DNA from: Sthenelais limicola | Taxonomy: Eukaryota > Annelida > Polychaeta > Phyllodocida > Sigalionidae | Reading direction: 5' to 3' | Length of the DNA: 64,000 bases | NCBI GenBank assembly: GCA_942159475.1 | Contig: OW804096.1 | Span: 46,003,744 to 46,067,743 of the forward strand | In this document: positions 1 through 9,941 of the stretch, piece by piece | How positions within the stretch are numbered: the stretch's first letter is position 1 | How the letters are laid out: each line of letters opens with the position of its first letter | Translations under genes and position numbers: made by a program | Notes under the pieces: model-generated | Told to the model about the DNA's origin: nothing | The model's input: only the letters and a program-made list of their open reading frames with translations | The model's database searches: none

Positions 1-395
1 GATGGCGAAACTGTCCATGTGCGTCTGTCTAAATGGGTGACATCGTTAACACCTGCCACAATCAGAACAGTAGAAATATATCTGTTGCATTCCAGTGTTA
101 GATCAACCTCACTAAATATATCCATAAGTTTGGCACCTCTTTTAGTTATAATGATTATTCCAGGATTCTTTATCAACATGCTGAGGCTTTTGCCCCGTGA
201 GTCCATAAACACACACATCTTCATACTGCACCTAAACCACTTGCAACGGCAGGGTTAGAAGTCACAGGTGGGGCTTGAAACCTAGGTTGAGACCCAACTT
301 GATAATGGAATTGGTGCATCAAATTAGGAAAGTTTATCTGATCAAATGCGAAGGGCGGGTGGGTAAAACCGCGCTGTTGTTGAAAGTGGTTGTGC
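1..395 (-). pseudogene. Degraded retroelement ORF fragment with SGNH (GDSL-like) hydrolase motifs, cut by the left edge
   Basis: Read on the - strand, codons from about 206 to 1 give an SGNH-hydrolase-like stretch. A block I-like MDSRGKSLSML starts at the ATG at 206-204, and a block III-like VAGVNDVTHLDRRTW (G-x-N-D) lies at about 53-20. The same frame upstream is a Gln/Pro/Phe-rich linker ending in an in-frame TGA (221-223), with another stop (TAG) at 396-398, so the ORF is broken. SGNH/esterase domains of this kind are known in ORF1 proteins of CR1/L2-type LINEs and related invertebrate retroelements; that assignment is inference. The catalytic His block would lie off the left edge. I see no intact gene in the rest of 1-655. 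Confidence 0.45.
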
Positions 396-1045
396 TAGAG
401 AGGCGATAGCACCCTTGAGTGAGGGATTATCCTCTGAGTCTTTGGTCTGATTCGGTAAATTTCTAAGGTCCACCTTTCGTATCTGATTGGCACTGGCTGG
501 TAATTTTACAGCACATAGGCAATGACGCCTGGTGCGAAAGCTTTTTCCTGGTCAACCATAATCCAAATTGCAGCAAAAAATACCGTTTCAACTCACACAT
601 TTTCGAAGATAACTCCCAAAGTTCCCTTTTTCGATATAAAACAGTCAGATCACTATATTCCAGGGGGTAGCACTATAAGCCGCATTTTACACAAATGCCG
701 CATTTTACCGAAAAACCCGCATTTTACACCGCATTTTATACTTTTTTGTGTATTGAATATTTTTTGTGTATTCTATCTTATATTATTTCATATTCTAAGT
801 TGGGGAGTGTCGGGGGCTGGGGGCTGGTGGGGGGGGGGGGAGGGGGCAGTTCATGTTTTCATTTTACATGTATACACTTGGCTTGTTTACTATGTTTGTG
901 TATTCCAACAAGTTTGTGGTCGGGGGGGGGGGGGGGGCAGGTTGTGTATTGTGTATTTGGATTGTGTATTCTATTGTTACACCCATTAATCTACCTAATA
1001 GGGGTAGCCGGATATGTGTATTCATGCTGGGTCAGTCAATACACA

Positions 1046-1791
1046 TGTTAATGTCCGTAGAGCGGGGACATTACAATAAGGGATTACTTCTATTAGTCTT
1101 AGGGAGTTACTCTTATCTTTAGGAGCTCTTCAGGTATATATATAAATATGGATATATTCATATAGAATGATATCTCCAATGGGAACTAGGCTTGGCTTGT
1201 AACTTCAGTAGAGAAGGAATAAGGCTTGAAGTACTGGATGGCTTCTTTTATTAATCCACAATTCACATGTTAATATTTCAATATACAGAAAACATTAGAA
1301 CATGGCTTTCTCAGGGGTCCAGGGCTTCCAGTCAGTCAGCATGATGTCTTCAGTGTATAGCAGTGGATGGTAGGTCTTCAGCTCTTCAGGAAAGGTCTGC
1401 TCTATACAGTGACTGGGAGCCCTTATATACTCTAAACATTGCAACAGACTTGGGGTACATTTCATCATCTTTTCAAGGCCCCCTGCAATGTAGAGTGAGT
1501 ATTTCATCAGCTTCTCTTGGCATTGAGTAAGCCAAGTCCATTGCATCACCTCTGGTGCCAATGGTGGAGCATGTGTGAGTCACTCATGATACATACTAAC
1601 TCACAGGGAGAAGCTGCCTCTTAGCAATACCTAAGGTGTATTTCATCATACTGGTCATTTCATCAGATAGAGCTCTCTGAGTTAGGCCCAATGAATAACC
1701 TATAGATCGTACTACCATGTTCATACAATACATATAAATAGAACAGATACATAGACTCAAATATTATTAAAAATAAATTGGGACATTGACA
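1046..1791. mobile_element. Solo-LTR-like insertion (TG...CA, 746 bp) nested in the minisatellite
   Basis: The segment starts TGTTAATGTCC and ends GGACATTGACA, a TG...CA element with short inverted ends. It interrupts one 45-bp minisatellite unit. The flanking CACA (1042-1045 and 1792-1795) is a 4-bp duplication, and removing the insert plus one CACA restores the usual unit (CAATACACACTAGTG). This fits a solo LTR. No internal retroviral-type genes are present. An 88-codon ORF on the - strand (1561-1295) shows no recognisable domain. Confidence 0.55.
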
Positions 1792-2590
1792 CACACTAGT
1801 GAATATATATATATGTGTGTGTATTCATGCTGGGTCAGTCAATACACACTTAGTGAATATACATGTGTATTCATGCTGGCTCAGTCAATACACACTAGTG
1901 AATATATATGTGTATTCATGCTGGCTCAGTCAATACACACTTAGTGAATGTACATGTGTATTCATGCTGGGTTAGTCAATACACACTAGTGAATATATAT
2001 GTGTATTCATGCTGGGTCAGTCAATACACACTTAGTGAATATACATGTGTATTCATGCTGGCTCAGCCAATACACAATTGCAAACAGTATATAGGGGGGG
2101 GGGGGGGAGGGGGCAGTTCATGTTTTCATTTTACATACACTTGGCTTGTTTACTATGTTTGTGTATTCTATCAAGTTTGGGGTTGGGGTGTGTGTGTGTG
2201 TGTGTGTGTATTGTGTATTTGGGTTGTGTATTCTATTGTTACACCCATTAATCTACCTAATAGAGGTAGCCGGACATGTGTATTCATGCTGGGTCAGTCA
2301 ATACACACTAGTGAATATACATATGTGTATTCATGCTGGGTCAGTCAATACACACTAGTGAATATACATATGTGTATTCATGCTGGGTCAGTCAATACAC
2401 ACTAGTGAATATATATGTGTATTCATGCTGGGTCAGTCAATACACACTTAGTGAATATACATGTGTATTCATGCTGGGTCAATCAATACACACTAGTGAA
2501 TATACATGTGTATTCATGCTGGGTCAGTCAATACACACTAGTGAATATAATGTGTATTCATGGGTCAGTCAATACACACAATACACATTT
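1792..2590. repeat. 45-bp minisatellite (GTGTATTCATGCTGGGTCAGTCAATACACAC-type unit)
   Basis: Roughly a dozen or more head-to-tail copies of a unit of about 45 bp share the core TTCATGCTGGGTCAGTCAAT, followed by ACACACTAGTGAATATACAT variants. The array is split by a second copy of the G-rich/ATTTTACAT block at about 2090-2280, which includes a (TG)n tract near 2189-2210. A single unit also occurs at 1017-1045, left of the solo-LTR-like insertion. Within the unit, TGTGTATTG and CAATACACA are inverted, so each unit can form a small hairpin. Confidence 0.85.
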
Positions 2591-2873
2591 TGTCTCAATA
2601 CATAAATATAAGTAAAATGAAAACAGAATACATAGCCCAGGTGTAGAATGAAAAAAAAATTCCCCCGCCCCCCCCCCCCCCCTACACACTCTCCCCCCCC
2701 CCCCCCATTCCCTCTGCCCCCCCCCCCAAACACACACACACCCGCCTCCCCCCCAAAAAAAAAAATTGGTAGAAAGCACAAAAAAAGTGTAAAATGCGGT
2801 GTAAAATGCGGGTTTTTCGTGTAAAATGCGGCATTTGTGTAAAATGCGGCTTATAGTGCAACCGTATTCCAGG

Positions 2874-4161
2874 CAGCCATAGTAACAATATAGTCCCAAA
2901 AACTGCTCTGTGCTCTCTCAAAAAGTAAATAAATCAGCTGGTAATGGGCAGAGCGTCTCAAGTGTGTCTGGTCGGACCGAACTCAAGACCCTGTTGCTAT
3001 TGCTTATAAGCAATATTAATAATGTTATGATTTATGGTTCGATTGCATATTAATATCTTTTTAACATTTATTTATAGTCATAATATTATCTTCAGTCCCC
3101 AGTGCGACAGGTCCATTATTAACCATAGCATAAGTGTGTTTAATTATTTATAGTGCGCATAGCCCATTCTTCAAAGAGTAACTCAGCAGGGTCAATCATC
3201 GAGCTAGTAGTATAGTATCTCTCTAAAGTTAAGCGTTGAAAATAAGAGCTTGCCTGGGCGATTTAGCAAGTAAAAATCGTGGCGGGCAGGCCGGGTGGTT
3301 ATATGTTTTTCCGGAAATCTTAAAATTCCCTAGTTCGGTACAATAATTGTTTGGATCTCTTTCATCTCCACAATTTTTCCACTGGAATTCAGGAAAGGCT
3401 TCTATAAAAGGCCAGCTCTAAGTTTAACCGTATATGAGATCTTGAAAAAATTAGATTAAAATTCATGTACAAAAATTGTCAGATATCCCACAAATACCAC
3501 CATTTATAGGACCAAATATTGTCAACTTGATAAGATTCTCTTTTCGTTTAATTTTTTCATCAAAATTTACCTTCATTTAAATGAGTTTTAGAACACCATA
3601 TAGCCTACAGGTCTGAGCTGGTACAAACCCTAAAAATAACTCGTGACCTTTTCGAACAAAGAATATTATGGGAATCAAACTGGAAAATGTCTCAGGGAAA
3701 TCAGAAATTCTGGCGGGTAATCTGATTTCGTCAGTAGCTTGCCCGGTGGGGCAACCTGTTTTTATTCCTTATTTCGACCACTGAAGTTGGTTGTCAGAAA
3801 CAAATGTACAGTTAGCTAGACAGCCTAGAGTAGGCCTAGGTAAGTTAGGTTACCCAACCTTGGCAGGGCCGGTCGCAGACAGGCGTGGTGGATTTGTATG
3901 CTAGCCTAGCCCTAGGTACTCTCTTAATTTACCTTGTCATGTCTATTAATATTAGTAATAGTATTATGTATTTAATGTTAAGGAGTCAGTAAGGGCCAAG
4001 GCCCCTAGATGAGGGGGGGGGGGGCGTCGGGATATCAGGGCATCGGGAAATCAAGGCCAGCTAAGCGGACGGGGGTGTTCCACTGGTCGGAATAAGCCTG
4101 CTTTGACAGTTTCAAGGCAACCGAGACCTCTGGCTCTGGCACTGGGGTGCCTCCTCCTTAC
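2874..4161. other. Non-coding stretch left of the ITFG2-like exon
   Basis: No convincing exon, RNA gene or transposon domain was recognised. A G-run of about 12 bases lies at 4013-4024. If the ITFG2-like gene on the - strand is intact, this should be part of its first intron, but I found no second exon here. Confidence 0.4.
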
Positions 4162-4257
4162 CTTGTCATTATCAACATCTCCAACGGTTAGCGCCTTGCT
4201 CATGACATTACCGGGGCATTCAAACTCAAGTCGCTCAACAAAAGATACAGTCCTCAT
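4162..4257 (-). CDS. ITFG2: ITFG2-like, first coding exon (KICSTOR complex subunit)
   Basis: Read on the - strand, the ATG at 4257-4255 opens 32 codons that end exactly at a GT donor (GTAAGG, just below 4162). The peptide begins MRTVSFVERLEFECPGNV and ends in ALTVGDVDNDK. It matches the N-terminus of vertebrate ITFG2 in length, phase and key residues (MRSVSY..., then LGDVDND at the exon end), compared from memory. ITFG2 is a beta-propeller/FG-GAP protein of the KICSTOR complex that recruits GATOR1 to lysosomes for amino-acid control of mTORC1. GDVDND is the FG-GAP-type acidic loop. Only this exon was found; later exons should lie to the left and mostly outside the window. It is divergent to C2CD5, so the two could share an upstream region. 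Confidence 0.7.
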
Positions 4258-6050
4258 GTTTTGGCAGGATATCTTTCCTTCTCAATGACGTAAAAAGTAA
4301 ATGAGTTAACTGCAAAAAGCAAAACATCAACCGTGCATCGCCATCTTGGATCTGTTGTGGGTTTCCGCTTCCGTTTCTCACCTCTTTCCGGTTCCTGTGA
4401 TTGACCAATCAAAACACAGATTGAGATCAACATGACTGATGACACCAAAATAAGATAGAAAAATTCAAAAATAACCAAGTAAGCGCAATTTCATTTCTCA
4501 TTACCCTGTTATTGCACATTGTTTTGATGAATTTAAACTCCTATTTGTTTAGAAGATGCGTGACTGCGAATGTTTTCCTCGATTTGTGTTGGAGCCTTCG
4601 ATTTTGACAGTTCAGTTCAGACTTCACTTCAGTCTCTCACTCTGACTCTGAATCTTTCAAGGCCGATTACGGATTAGGTTTCTAGGCCCAGTCGCGGGGT
4701 CTCAGAAGCACATGCTTGATTGATTGGGCCCAGTGTTTGTTCGATTGGGCCCATTGCCATGCAGTAGCTATAGCTGGTATTTAGTGAATTGGGCCCGCAA
4801 GATTAGGAGTCGTTTATATTAGATCCAACTTGTTGTAGAGTCACAAAGTCTATTAAATTTATTAGGCAAAATTATTTTTTAGAACTAGCCTAGCCCCACA
4901 ATCATAGGCCTAGAACTAGAAGCATTTTTGTTAAGATTATCATGAAGAAAAACACCACAACCTCAAACTTCGGTATTTGCTAGTTTATTAAGGCATTTGT
5001 TGTTACTAAGTTGTTACATTCATACATGAAATAGAAGCATTTTTTTCTAATAGTTAAAATTGTGGCTACCCCTCTACTTTTGTCTGCCACCAAGCCCAAG
5101 GCGTTTTTGTAAATTTCGAGATATTTCTTCTCATTACTTCTACTTCCTAGGATGATTAATCTGGAAGCTCTTTTAGAATTAGAGTTCTTTGATTCATTAT
5201 TGCAAAACGGTTAAACCCCCATGCAAAGGGCTAAATTAAATATTTTTCATACTGATATATTATTAGAAAAAACTATCGAAAACCCCCATTTTTTAAAAGT
5301 CTTATGAAATATAATATTCATATTAGGCCTACAGTAATAAAATATACTTCAAATGAAACTTGATATAATCTCGGTAAAGTGGGCAAAGCTCAATCGATCA
5401 ATAAGCTGGGCCCAATCGACGTGGGGCCCAATCGACTTCCTGTTCCACCCCCTCATATATACATATTATATATGTCAGAAAAGATGCCTAGATTTGGAAA
5501 TATTGTTAAGCACATGTAGCCTATACTTGATGGTCGACAGTCACTGGACTGTTCAACTTCTAAGGCTAGGTAGAAACAAGTGAAGTAGCTTGAATCAGGG
5601 CCTCTTGAATCAGGGCCTGCATGTCCTCTTTTCAATTTCAACCCCAACCCAACCCCAGTTTCTCAGACTTTCTCGTCAGTTGCATTTAATACATTTATTA
5701 GAAATGCAAATTTTAAAAAACTGCCATAAGGCGGGCAGCCACTGAAGAACACTGCACGGCTAGTCTATTTGACGATCCACGTTGATCGTGTTGTTTAGAT
5801 TGACCTCATTGTCGGCCCGAGGGATTTGCAACCAATTGAAGATAAGGCTGACATTGTGTAATAAGTCATTGGGAGTGAATCATGTTTCCCCTGTTGTTAT
5901 CTCGTGTAGCTTTATAGAATTCCTGTTTACCTCCAGTCCAGACCTTGGTGATTTTATTCTTTCCACTTAGGCTTAGTTCAAATAAGGCTAGAGAAGCAAA
6001 AACATATGGACTTGTTACGAATTATGCTTGAATTTCGTATATTTTGCCAT
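4258..6050. other. Intergenic region between ITFG2-like exon 1 and the DIRS element
   Basis: This should hold the 5' UTR/promoter of the ITFG2-like gene (just above 4257) and may hold a non-coding first exon of C2CD5; neither can be fixed from sequence alone. The nonamer ATTGGGCCC occurs at 4723, 4744 and 4788 in one orientation and at 5408 and 5424 inverted, so 4715-5440 could be a repeat-bounded unit. The ORFs here are short and featureless. Confidence 0.4.
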
Positions 6051-6155
6051 TTGGTAAAATCAGGGAGTAACGATTATATATTATAATCACTCAAAGCTCA
6101 GAAATTTGGTAACATCATGGAGTAACGATTATACTATAGTCACTCAAAGCTCGGA
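6051..6155. repeat. Diverged 55-bp tandem duplication next to the DIRS left end
   Basis: Two copies begin TTGGTAA (6051 and 6106) and share GGAGTAACGATTATA and CACTCAAAGCTC. The duplication lies about 30 bp outside the inferred left end of the DIRS element. Confidence 0.7.
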
Positions 6156-6184
6156 GTCGGCACCGCTTCCTGTCGGTGAAATTC

Positions 6185-6246
6185 AATTCTTGTCTGCAGC
6201 CACCGTCAGGTGGCAGCTCATGAGAAGGGGAACGAGGCTAAGGCAG
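6185..6246 (+). repeat. DIRS left inverted terminal repeat
   Basis: AATTCTTGTCTGCAGCCACC opens the element. Positions 6219-6246 are exactly inverted at 11390-11417, and 6185-6224 are complementary to the ICR at 11132-11171. Confidence 0.85.
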
Positions 6247-6466
6247 TTTACGGGATTTACGCATCAAGTGCAGTTCGGGAGCAAGTCCTCAGTGCATTTT
6301 TCACCTATTTTTCTGCTTTCGACGAATTTCCTACCAACTTTCAAGCGACAAACTTGTTCCATTTGACATTGTGACCCTTCTTAACCAGTTTGGTGAACTT
6401 TATTGCTTCCCTTTCTGTATATTGAGAACTTTTTGGTCAGCACGTGGCTCGCGTCCAAATTCCAAG

Positions 6467-8110
6467 ATGTCGGACATTGACCTCGCTAAGGACAAGACGG
6501 CCGAGGATCCCCCTGAGGAAACCGCGGTTCTGCCGCAGGAGCCAACTTTGGGAGATATCCTCAAAAAGCTCAACGGTGTCTACTCTAAGATTGACATTGT
6601 TAATATGGCTGTGAACAGCGTTAATAAGAGGGTTGTTTCCCTTGAACAGGGCGCTCTTGAATCAAAAAAGGTGTCTGCGAAACCTGGTGACAATGGTACT
6701 CCACGTGAGTCCAGATCTAGGTCACCTTACATTCGTCCGTCGGGTCACTGCTCTCGAAGAGAGGATTTCTACAGGGATTCTCCTCGACGCTCTCATCGCC
6801 GCCCGAGGTTTTATTCATCTATTTCTTCGTCTTCCTCTCCTAGTCCTAGGAGGCAGAGGAGGACTCGCAAACGTAAGCGCACTCATTCAGTATCTAGTGG
6901 AAGTTCAACCAGAGCTCCCCGTAGGAGATCTAGGTCACCTCGGAGATCTAGGTCACCTCGGAAATCCAGGTCACCACGTGCCGCCGGAAGTGGCGTTGTA
7001 ACCTTTCAAGATGGCGGTCAGACAGCTTCCGGGAATAACATTAACACTGTGAATGATCCGGAGCCTGCTGCTCCTGAGATAGAGGATGGGGAGCTCATCG
7101 AGGATTGTTCTGGTATCTTTGATGAGTTCATCAAACAGATGAATGAGAAGGGCAATGAGGGTAATCCGATTGTGAGTCAGGAATTACAGCGCTATTTAAA
7201 ACAAGTGTTTTCTTCTCCTCCGACTGGGAAAGTCTTTGATGAGGTGAAAGCTAGGAACAAACGTCCGTCCAATGTTGAGGTTCTCAAGACTCCGGATGTT
7301 TCTCATCTGGTCTGGTCGGCCTTAGGTGACGATCCAAAACGCTTTGATTCAACTCACAGGAAACTTCAGGTGATGTTGTTGGCTCAAGCCACCGCTGTGA
7401 CTTATGCTGCTGATGTTTTCTTTGACATTAAGACTCATGTCGTTGATAAAGATATCCTAACAAAGATAAACAAAGGTTTTGTCCATTGTCGTGATGCCTT
7501 GGCGATTGCTGGTTTCTACAATATGTTTATTTCTACTAAGCAACGTCGTACTGAAATGGCTAAGCATTTGAAAGATACCTACAAGGAATTGGCGTCTAAT
7601 GCTAAACGCTTCCCTTCGTCCCCTGCTAATCTCTTGGGTGACGACCTAGAGGCTAACATAAAGTCTTTGGAAGGGAGTAGGAAGATTGCCATTGTAGCTG
7701 AGCCTAAAACGCAAAATGCCAATAAGAAGGGTTCACAGCAACAACAACAAAAAAAAACTCCGATCGGCCTCCTTACCGCCCTCAGGGAGGGGGCCAGAAG
7801 AAACAGAACAACGACGATTATCAACAGAACTTCTCCCGCCGGGGTGGGAGGGGTTCAAGGGGAAATCAACGAGGACGGGGGTCCCAATCGTCCAGGCGTT
7901 ACAGCAGGTCGAGGGAACGTCAGCCCCGAGACGATTATTACCATCAACGCGATTATCACCATCGCGATCGGGAATATCGCAGATATTAGAGGTACAATCT
8001 CAGTTAGATGCTATACCTTCTTCAGTTTCACCTTCTGCATTTACTTTGTTGCCAGAGGGCCCCTCTGTATTATCGTTCACTCCAGGAAGTATCTCTCATC
8101 ATTTGTCTGA
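6467..8110 (+). CDS. DIRS ORF1, gag-like protein with SR/RS-rich region
   Basis: The ORF opens upstream at 6371, but the ATG at 6467 (context AAGATGT) is the more natural start, giving 547 aa. After an acidic N-terminus comes a predicted helical stretch (LGDILKKLNGVYSKIDIV). Next is a strongly basic Arg/Ser region at about residues 80-170, with RRSRSPRRSRSPRKSRSPR-type dipeptides encoded by near-identical short DNA repeats around 6925-6980. A conserved-looking central segment follows (WSALGDDPKRFDSTHRKLQ), then a Gln-rich tract. This is the position and character of DIRS gag-like ORF1; its role in RNA binding and particle formation is inferred from family knowledge. The last 395 nt overlap the RT ORF in another frame, so the C-terminal part may be read little or serve as overlap for RT expression. 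Confidence 0.8.
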   Translation: MSDIDLAKDKTAEDPPEETAVLPQEPTLGDILKKLNGVYSKIDIVNMAVNSVNKRVVSLEQGALESKKVSAKPGDNGTPRESRSRSPYIRPSGHCSRREDFYRDSPRRSHRRPRFYSSISSSSSPSPRRQRRTRKRKRTHSVSSGSSTRAPRRRSRSPRRSRSPRKSRSPRAAGSGVVTFQDGGQTASGNNINTVNDPEPAAPEIEDGELIEDCSGIFDEFIKQMNEKGNEGNPIVSQELQRYLKQVFSSPPTGKVFDEVKARNKRPSNVEVLKTPDVSHLVWSALGDDPKRFDSTHRKLQVMLLAQATAVTYAADVFFDIKTHVVDKDILTKINKGFVHCRDALAIAGFYNMFISTKQRRTEMAKHLKDTYKELASNAKRFPSSPANLLGDDLEANIKSLEGSRKIAIVAEPKTQNANKKGSQQQQQKKTPIGLLTALREGARRNRTTTIINRTSPAGVGGVQGEINEDGGPNRPGVTAGRGNVSPETIITINAIITIAIGNIADIRGTISVRCYTFFSFTFCIYFVARGPLCIIVHSRKYLSSFV

Positions 8111-9941
8111 GTGGGAAAAGATCACCTCAGACCCGGAGATTTTGAGTATTGTGCGAGGAGTTCAAGTGTCTTTTATCAAACCTCCATCACAACAATTTAT
8201 TCCTCATCAGTATGCCTTTGGTCCTGAAAGGAAGTCAGCTGTTACCGAGGAGGTTCAGAAGTTGATTCTGAAAAGAGTGGTTGTTCCTGCTGACATGTCA
8301 GAGATTTCTTTCTTGTCGAATGTCTTCGTTACACCTAAACCAGGAGGCAAATGGAGACTTATCATTGATTTAACTGAGTTGAATAAGCTTATTCCGCCAG
8401 TTCATTTCAAGATGGACAATCTACAATCAGCTCTAGAAATGCTCAGACCGGATTCCTACATGGCATCGTTGGATCTACAAGAAGCTTATTTCTCTCTGCT
8501 CCTCCATAGGGATACTCAACCCTTTATTGCTTTTCCATGGGAAGGAAAAATCTTTAAGTTTGTGGCGATGCCTTTTGGACTTTCGCCTGCACCTTTTAAT
8601 TTCACCAAAGTTATGAAACCAGTGTTTTCCTCTGTTCATGAACAGGGGGGTTTCGGATTTAGTTACATTGATGACTGTTTTCTGTGGGGTCAGACAGAAG
8701 AAGAATGTGCGAATTCTGTGTGTCTGGCTTTGAACCTTTTGTGTAAGTTGGGGTTTTTGGTGCACCCCCAGAAGTCAACAATAGTGCCTTCACGAGTTAT
8801 GAAGTTCCTAGGTTTCTTCATTGACTCTCATGAAATGATTGTTTTTCCTCCAGACGCAAAAAGGACGGCTACCCTGGAGAAAATTGATGTGTTCCTTAAC
8901 AATCCGGAGAAAGCTTTCTCCATTCAACAAGTGTCTTCGATCACGGGCACTTTAGTTGATTTGTGCCGTGGAGTTGATTATGGTCTGGCTCACTATAAGA
9001 GTCTGGAAAAGGATAAGATCGCCGCCTTAGTGTATCACAAGGGTGATTTTTCTGCAAAGATGTTCTTGTCGCAAGCGGCCCATGAAGATTTGTTGTGGTG
9101 GAAAACAAACCTTCCTTGGAGAGCGAGAAAAATCAGAACTTTTGCTCCTACCCTCACTCTGTTCGCCGATGCTTGTGATGAAGGCTGGGGTGCTGTTCTT
9201 GGTGAAGATGTCGCTCAAGGTTACTTTGACGACTATGAGGAACAATACCACATTAACACCAAGGAGATGTTGGCTGTTAAGATGGGTATTCTTTCCCTTG
9301 CAAGGGATGTGTGCAATACTCACATCGTGGTTCGCTCTGACAATACTACAACAGTGGCGTATATCAATAAGTGTGGAGGAACTAAGTCCCCCAGTTGTAA
9401 CGCAGTAGCCAAGGAAATCTGGCTGTGGGCGGAAGAAAGAGAGAATTGGATCTCTGCCTCACATATTCCAGGAGTTGAAAATACAGAAGCAGATCTTGCT
9501 AGTAGACATCTGTCTGATGATACAGAGTGGGCCCTCAATCAGGAGATTTTTGATCATATCTGTGCTGAATTTGGTTCACCTGATGTCGATCTGTTTGCTT
9601 CTAGACATAATTTCAAAGTAGAAATCTATGCTAGTTGGTTCCCAGATCCTTTTGCTTCGTTTGTGGATGCTTTCTCCATTCATTGGAACCAATTTTCACG
9701 CCCTTTTATTTTTCCTCCTTTTAGGCTGGTCGGAAGGTGCCTTCAGAGGATAGAAATGGAGGGTATCAGAGCGATTCTAGTCGCCCCCGATTGGCCCAGT
9801 CAACCATGGTATCCTCAGCTAAAACGAAGAAGCAGGCGGCTTCTCTTCATACGGAAAAACAAAGGAAATCTGGTTCCTCAAAAAGGAAAACGTCAAGATC
9901 TAAAGATCTCCATGTGCTCTCTACTCATCGCTCTATTCTGA
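7716..9941 (+). CDS. DIRS ORF2, reverse transcriptase - RNase H, with C-terminal methyltransferase-like extension
   Basis: 741 aa. The N-terminal 120 residues overlap ORF1 and may not all be translated. RT motifs run from about residue 200: KWRLIIDLTELNKLIP, then YMASLDLQEAYFSLLLH, then AMPFGLSPAPFNFTKVM, and the catalytic YIDD at residues 317-320. The RNase H domain follows (about 480-610) with LFADACDEGWGAVL, an acidic NTKEMLA, RSDNTTTVAYIN and the final Asp in NTEADLASR. The C-terminal part has VDLFASRHN, a YASWFPDPFASFVDAFS-type block and APDWPSQPW. This is the position where DIRS1-like elements carry a DAM-type methyltransferase domain; I infer rather than prove that identity. The ORF overlaps the recombinase ORF by 205 nt. 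Confidence 0.92.
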   Translation: MPIRRVHSNNNKKKLRSASLPPSGRGPEETEQRRLSTELLPPGWEGFKGKSTRTGVPIVQALQQVEGTSAPRRLLPSTRLSPSRSGISQILEVQSQLDAIPSSVSPSAFTLLPEGPSVLSFTPGSISHHLSEWEKITSDPEILSIVRGVQVSFIKPPSQQFIPHQYAFGPERKSAVTEEVQKLILKRVVVPADMSEISFLSNVFVTPKPGGKWRLIIDLTELNKLIPPVHFKMDNLQSALEMLRPDSYMASLDLQEAYFSLLLHRDTQPFIAFPWEGKIFKFVAMPFGLSPAPFNFTKVMKPVFSSVHEQGGFGFSYIDDCFLWGQTEEECANSVCLALNLLCKLGFLVHPQKSTIVPSRVMKFLGFFIDSHEMIVFPPDAKRTATLEKIDVFLNNPEKAFSIQQVSSITGTLVDLCRGVDYGLAHYKSLEKDKIAALVYHKGDFSAKMFLSQAAHEDLLWWKTNLPWRARKIRTFAPTLTLFADACDEGWGAVLGEDVAQGYFDDYEEQYHINTKEMLAVKMGILSLARDVCNTHIVVRSDNTTTVAYINKCGGTKSPSCNAVAKEIWLWAEERENWISASHIPGVENTEADLASRHLSDDTEWALNQEIFDHICAEFGSPDVDLFASRHNFKVEIYASWFPDPFASFVDAFSIHWNQFSRPFIFPPFRLVGRCLQRIEMEGIRAILVAPDWPSQPWYPQLKRRSRRLLFIRKNKGNLVPQKGKRQDLKISMCSLLIALF

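Larger units (their letters stand above)
656..2873. mobile_element. Foldback (TIR) DNA element with 9-bp target-site duplication and internal minisatellite
   Basis: Two arms of about 82 bp, 670-755 and 2778-2859, are near-perfect reverse complements (one 2-nt indel and about one substitution). They are built from repeats of GCCGCATTTTAC. The termini extend outward imperfectly (GGGTAGCACTATAAG at 665; CGGTTGCACTATAAG read inward from 2864). Immediately outside both ends lies the direct repeat TATTCCAGG (656-664 and 2865-2873), which looks like a 9-bp target-site duplication. The interior has long poly-G/poly-C tracts, two copies of a block of about 200 bp (about 836-1045 and 2106-2305) and a 45-bp minisatellite. 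There is no transposase ORF. The TSD length fits Mutator-like elements, and foldbacks with internal tandem repeats are known in several superfamilies, so the class is not settled. Translated ORFs here are artefacts of the repeats. Confidence 0.7.

Noticed and set aside
522..1122. Overlapping ORFs of 89-155 codons with Gly runs
   Set aside because: They are produced by poly-G tracts and repeat DNA of the foldback element, in all frames, with no domain.
1908..2615. Repetitive ORFs reading MCIHAGSVNTH / VYSCWVSQYT
   Set aside because: These are translations of the 45-bp minisatellite, whose length is a multiple of three; open in several frames, so not evidence of coding.
665..2864. CACTA-family transposon, because the arms contain CACTATAAG
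   Set aside because: The direct repeat lies 5-6 bp further out and is 9 bp, not 2-3 bp, so CACTA is internal to the terminus.
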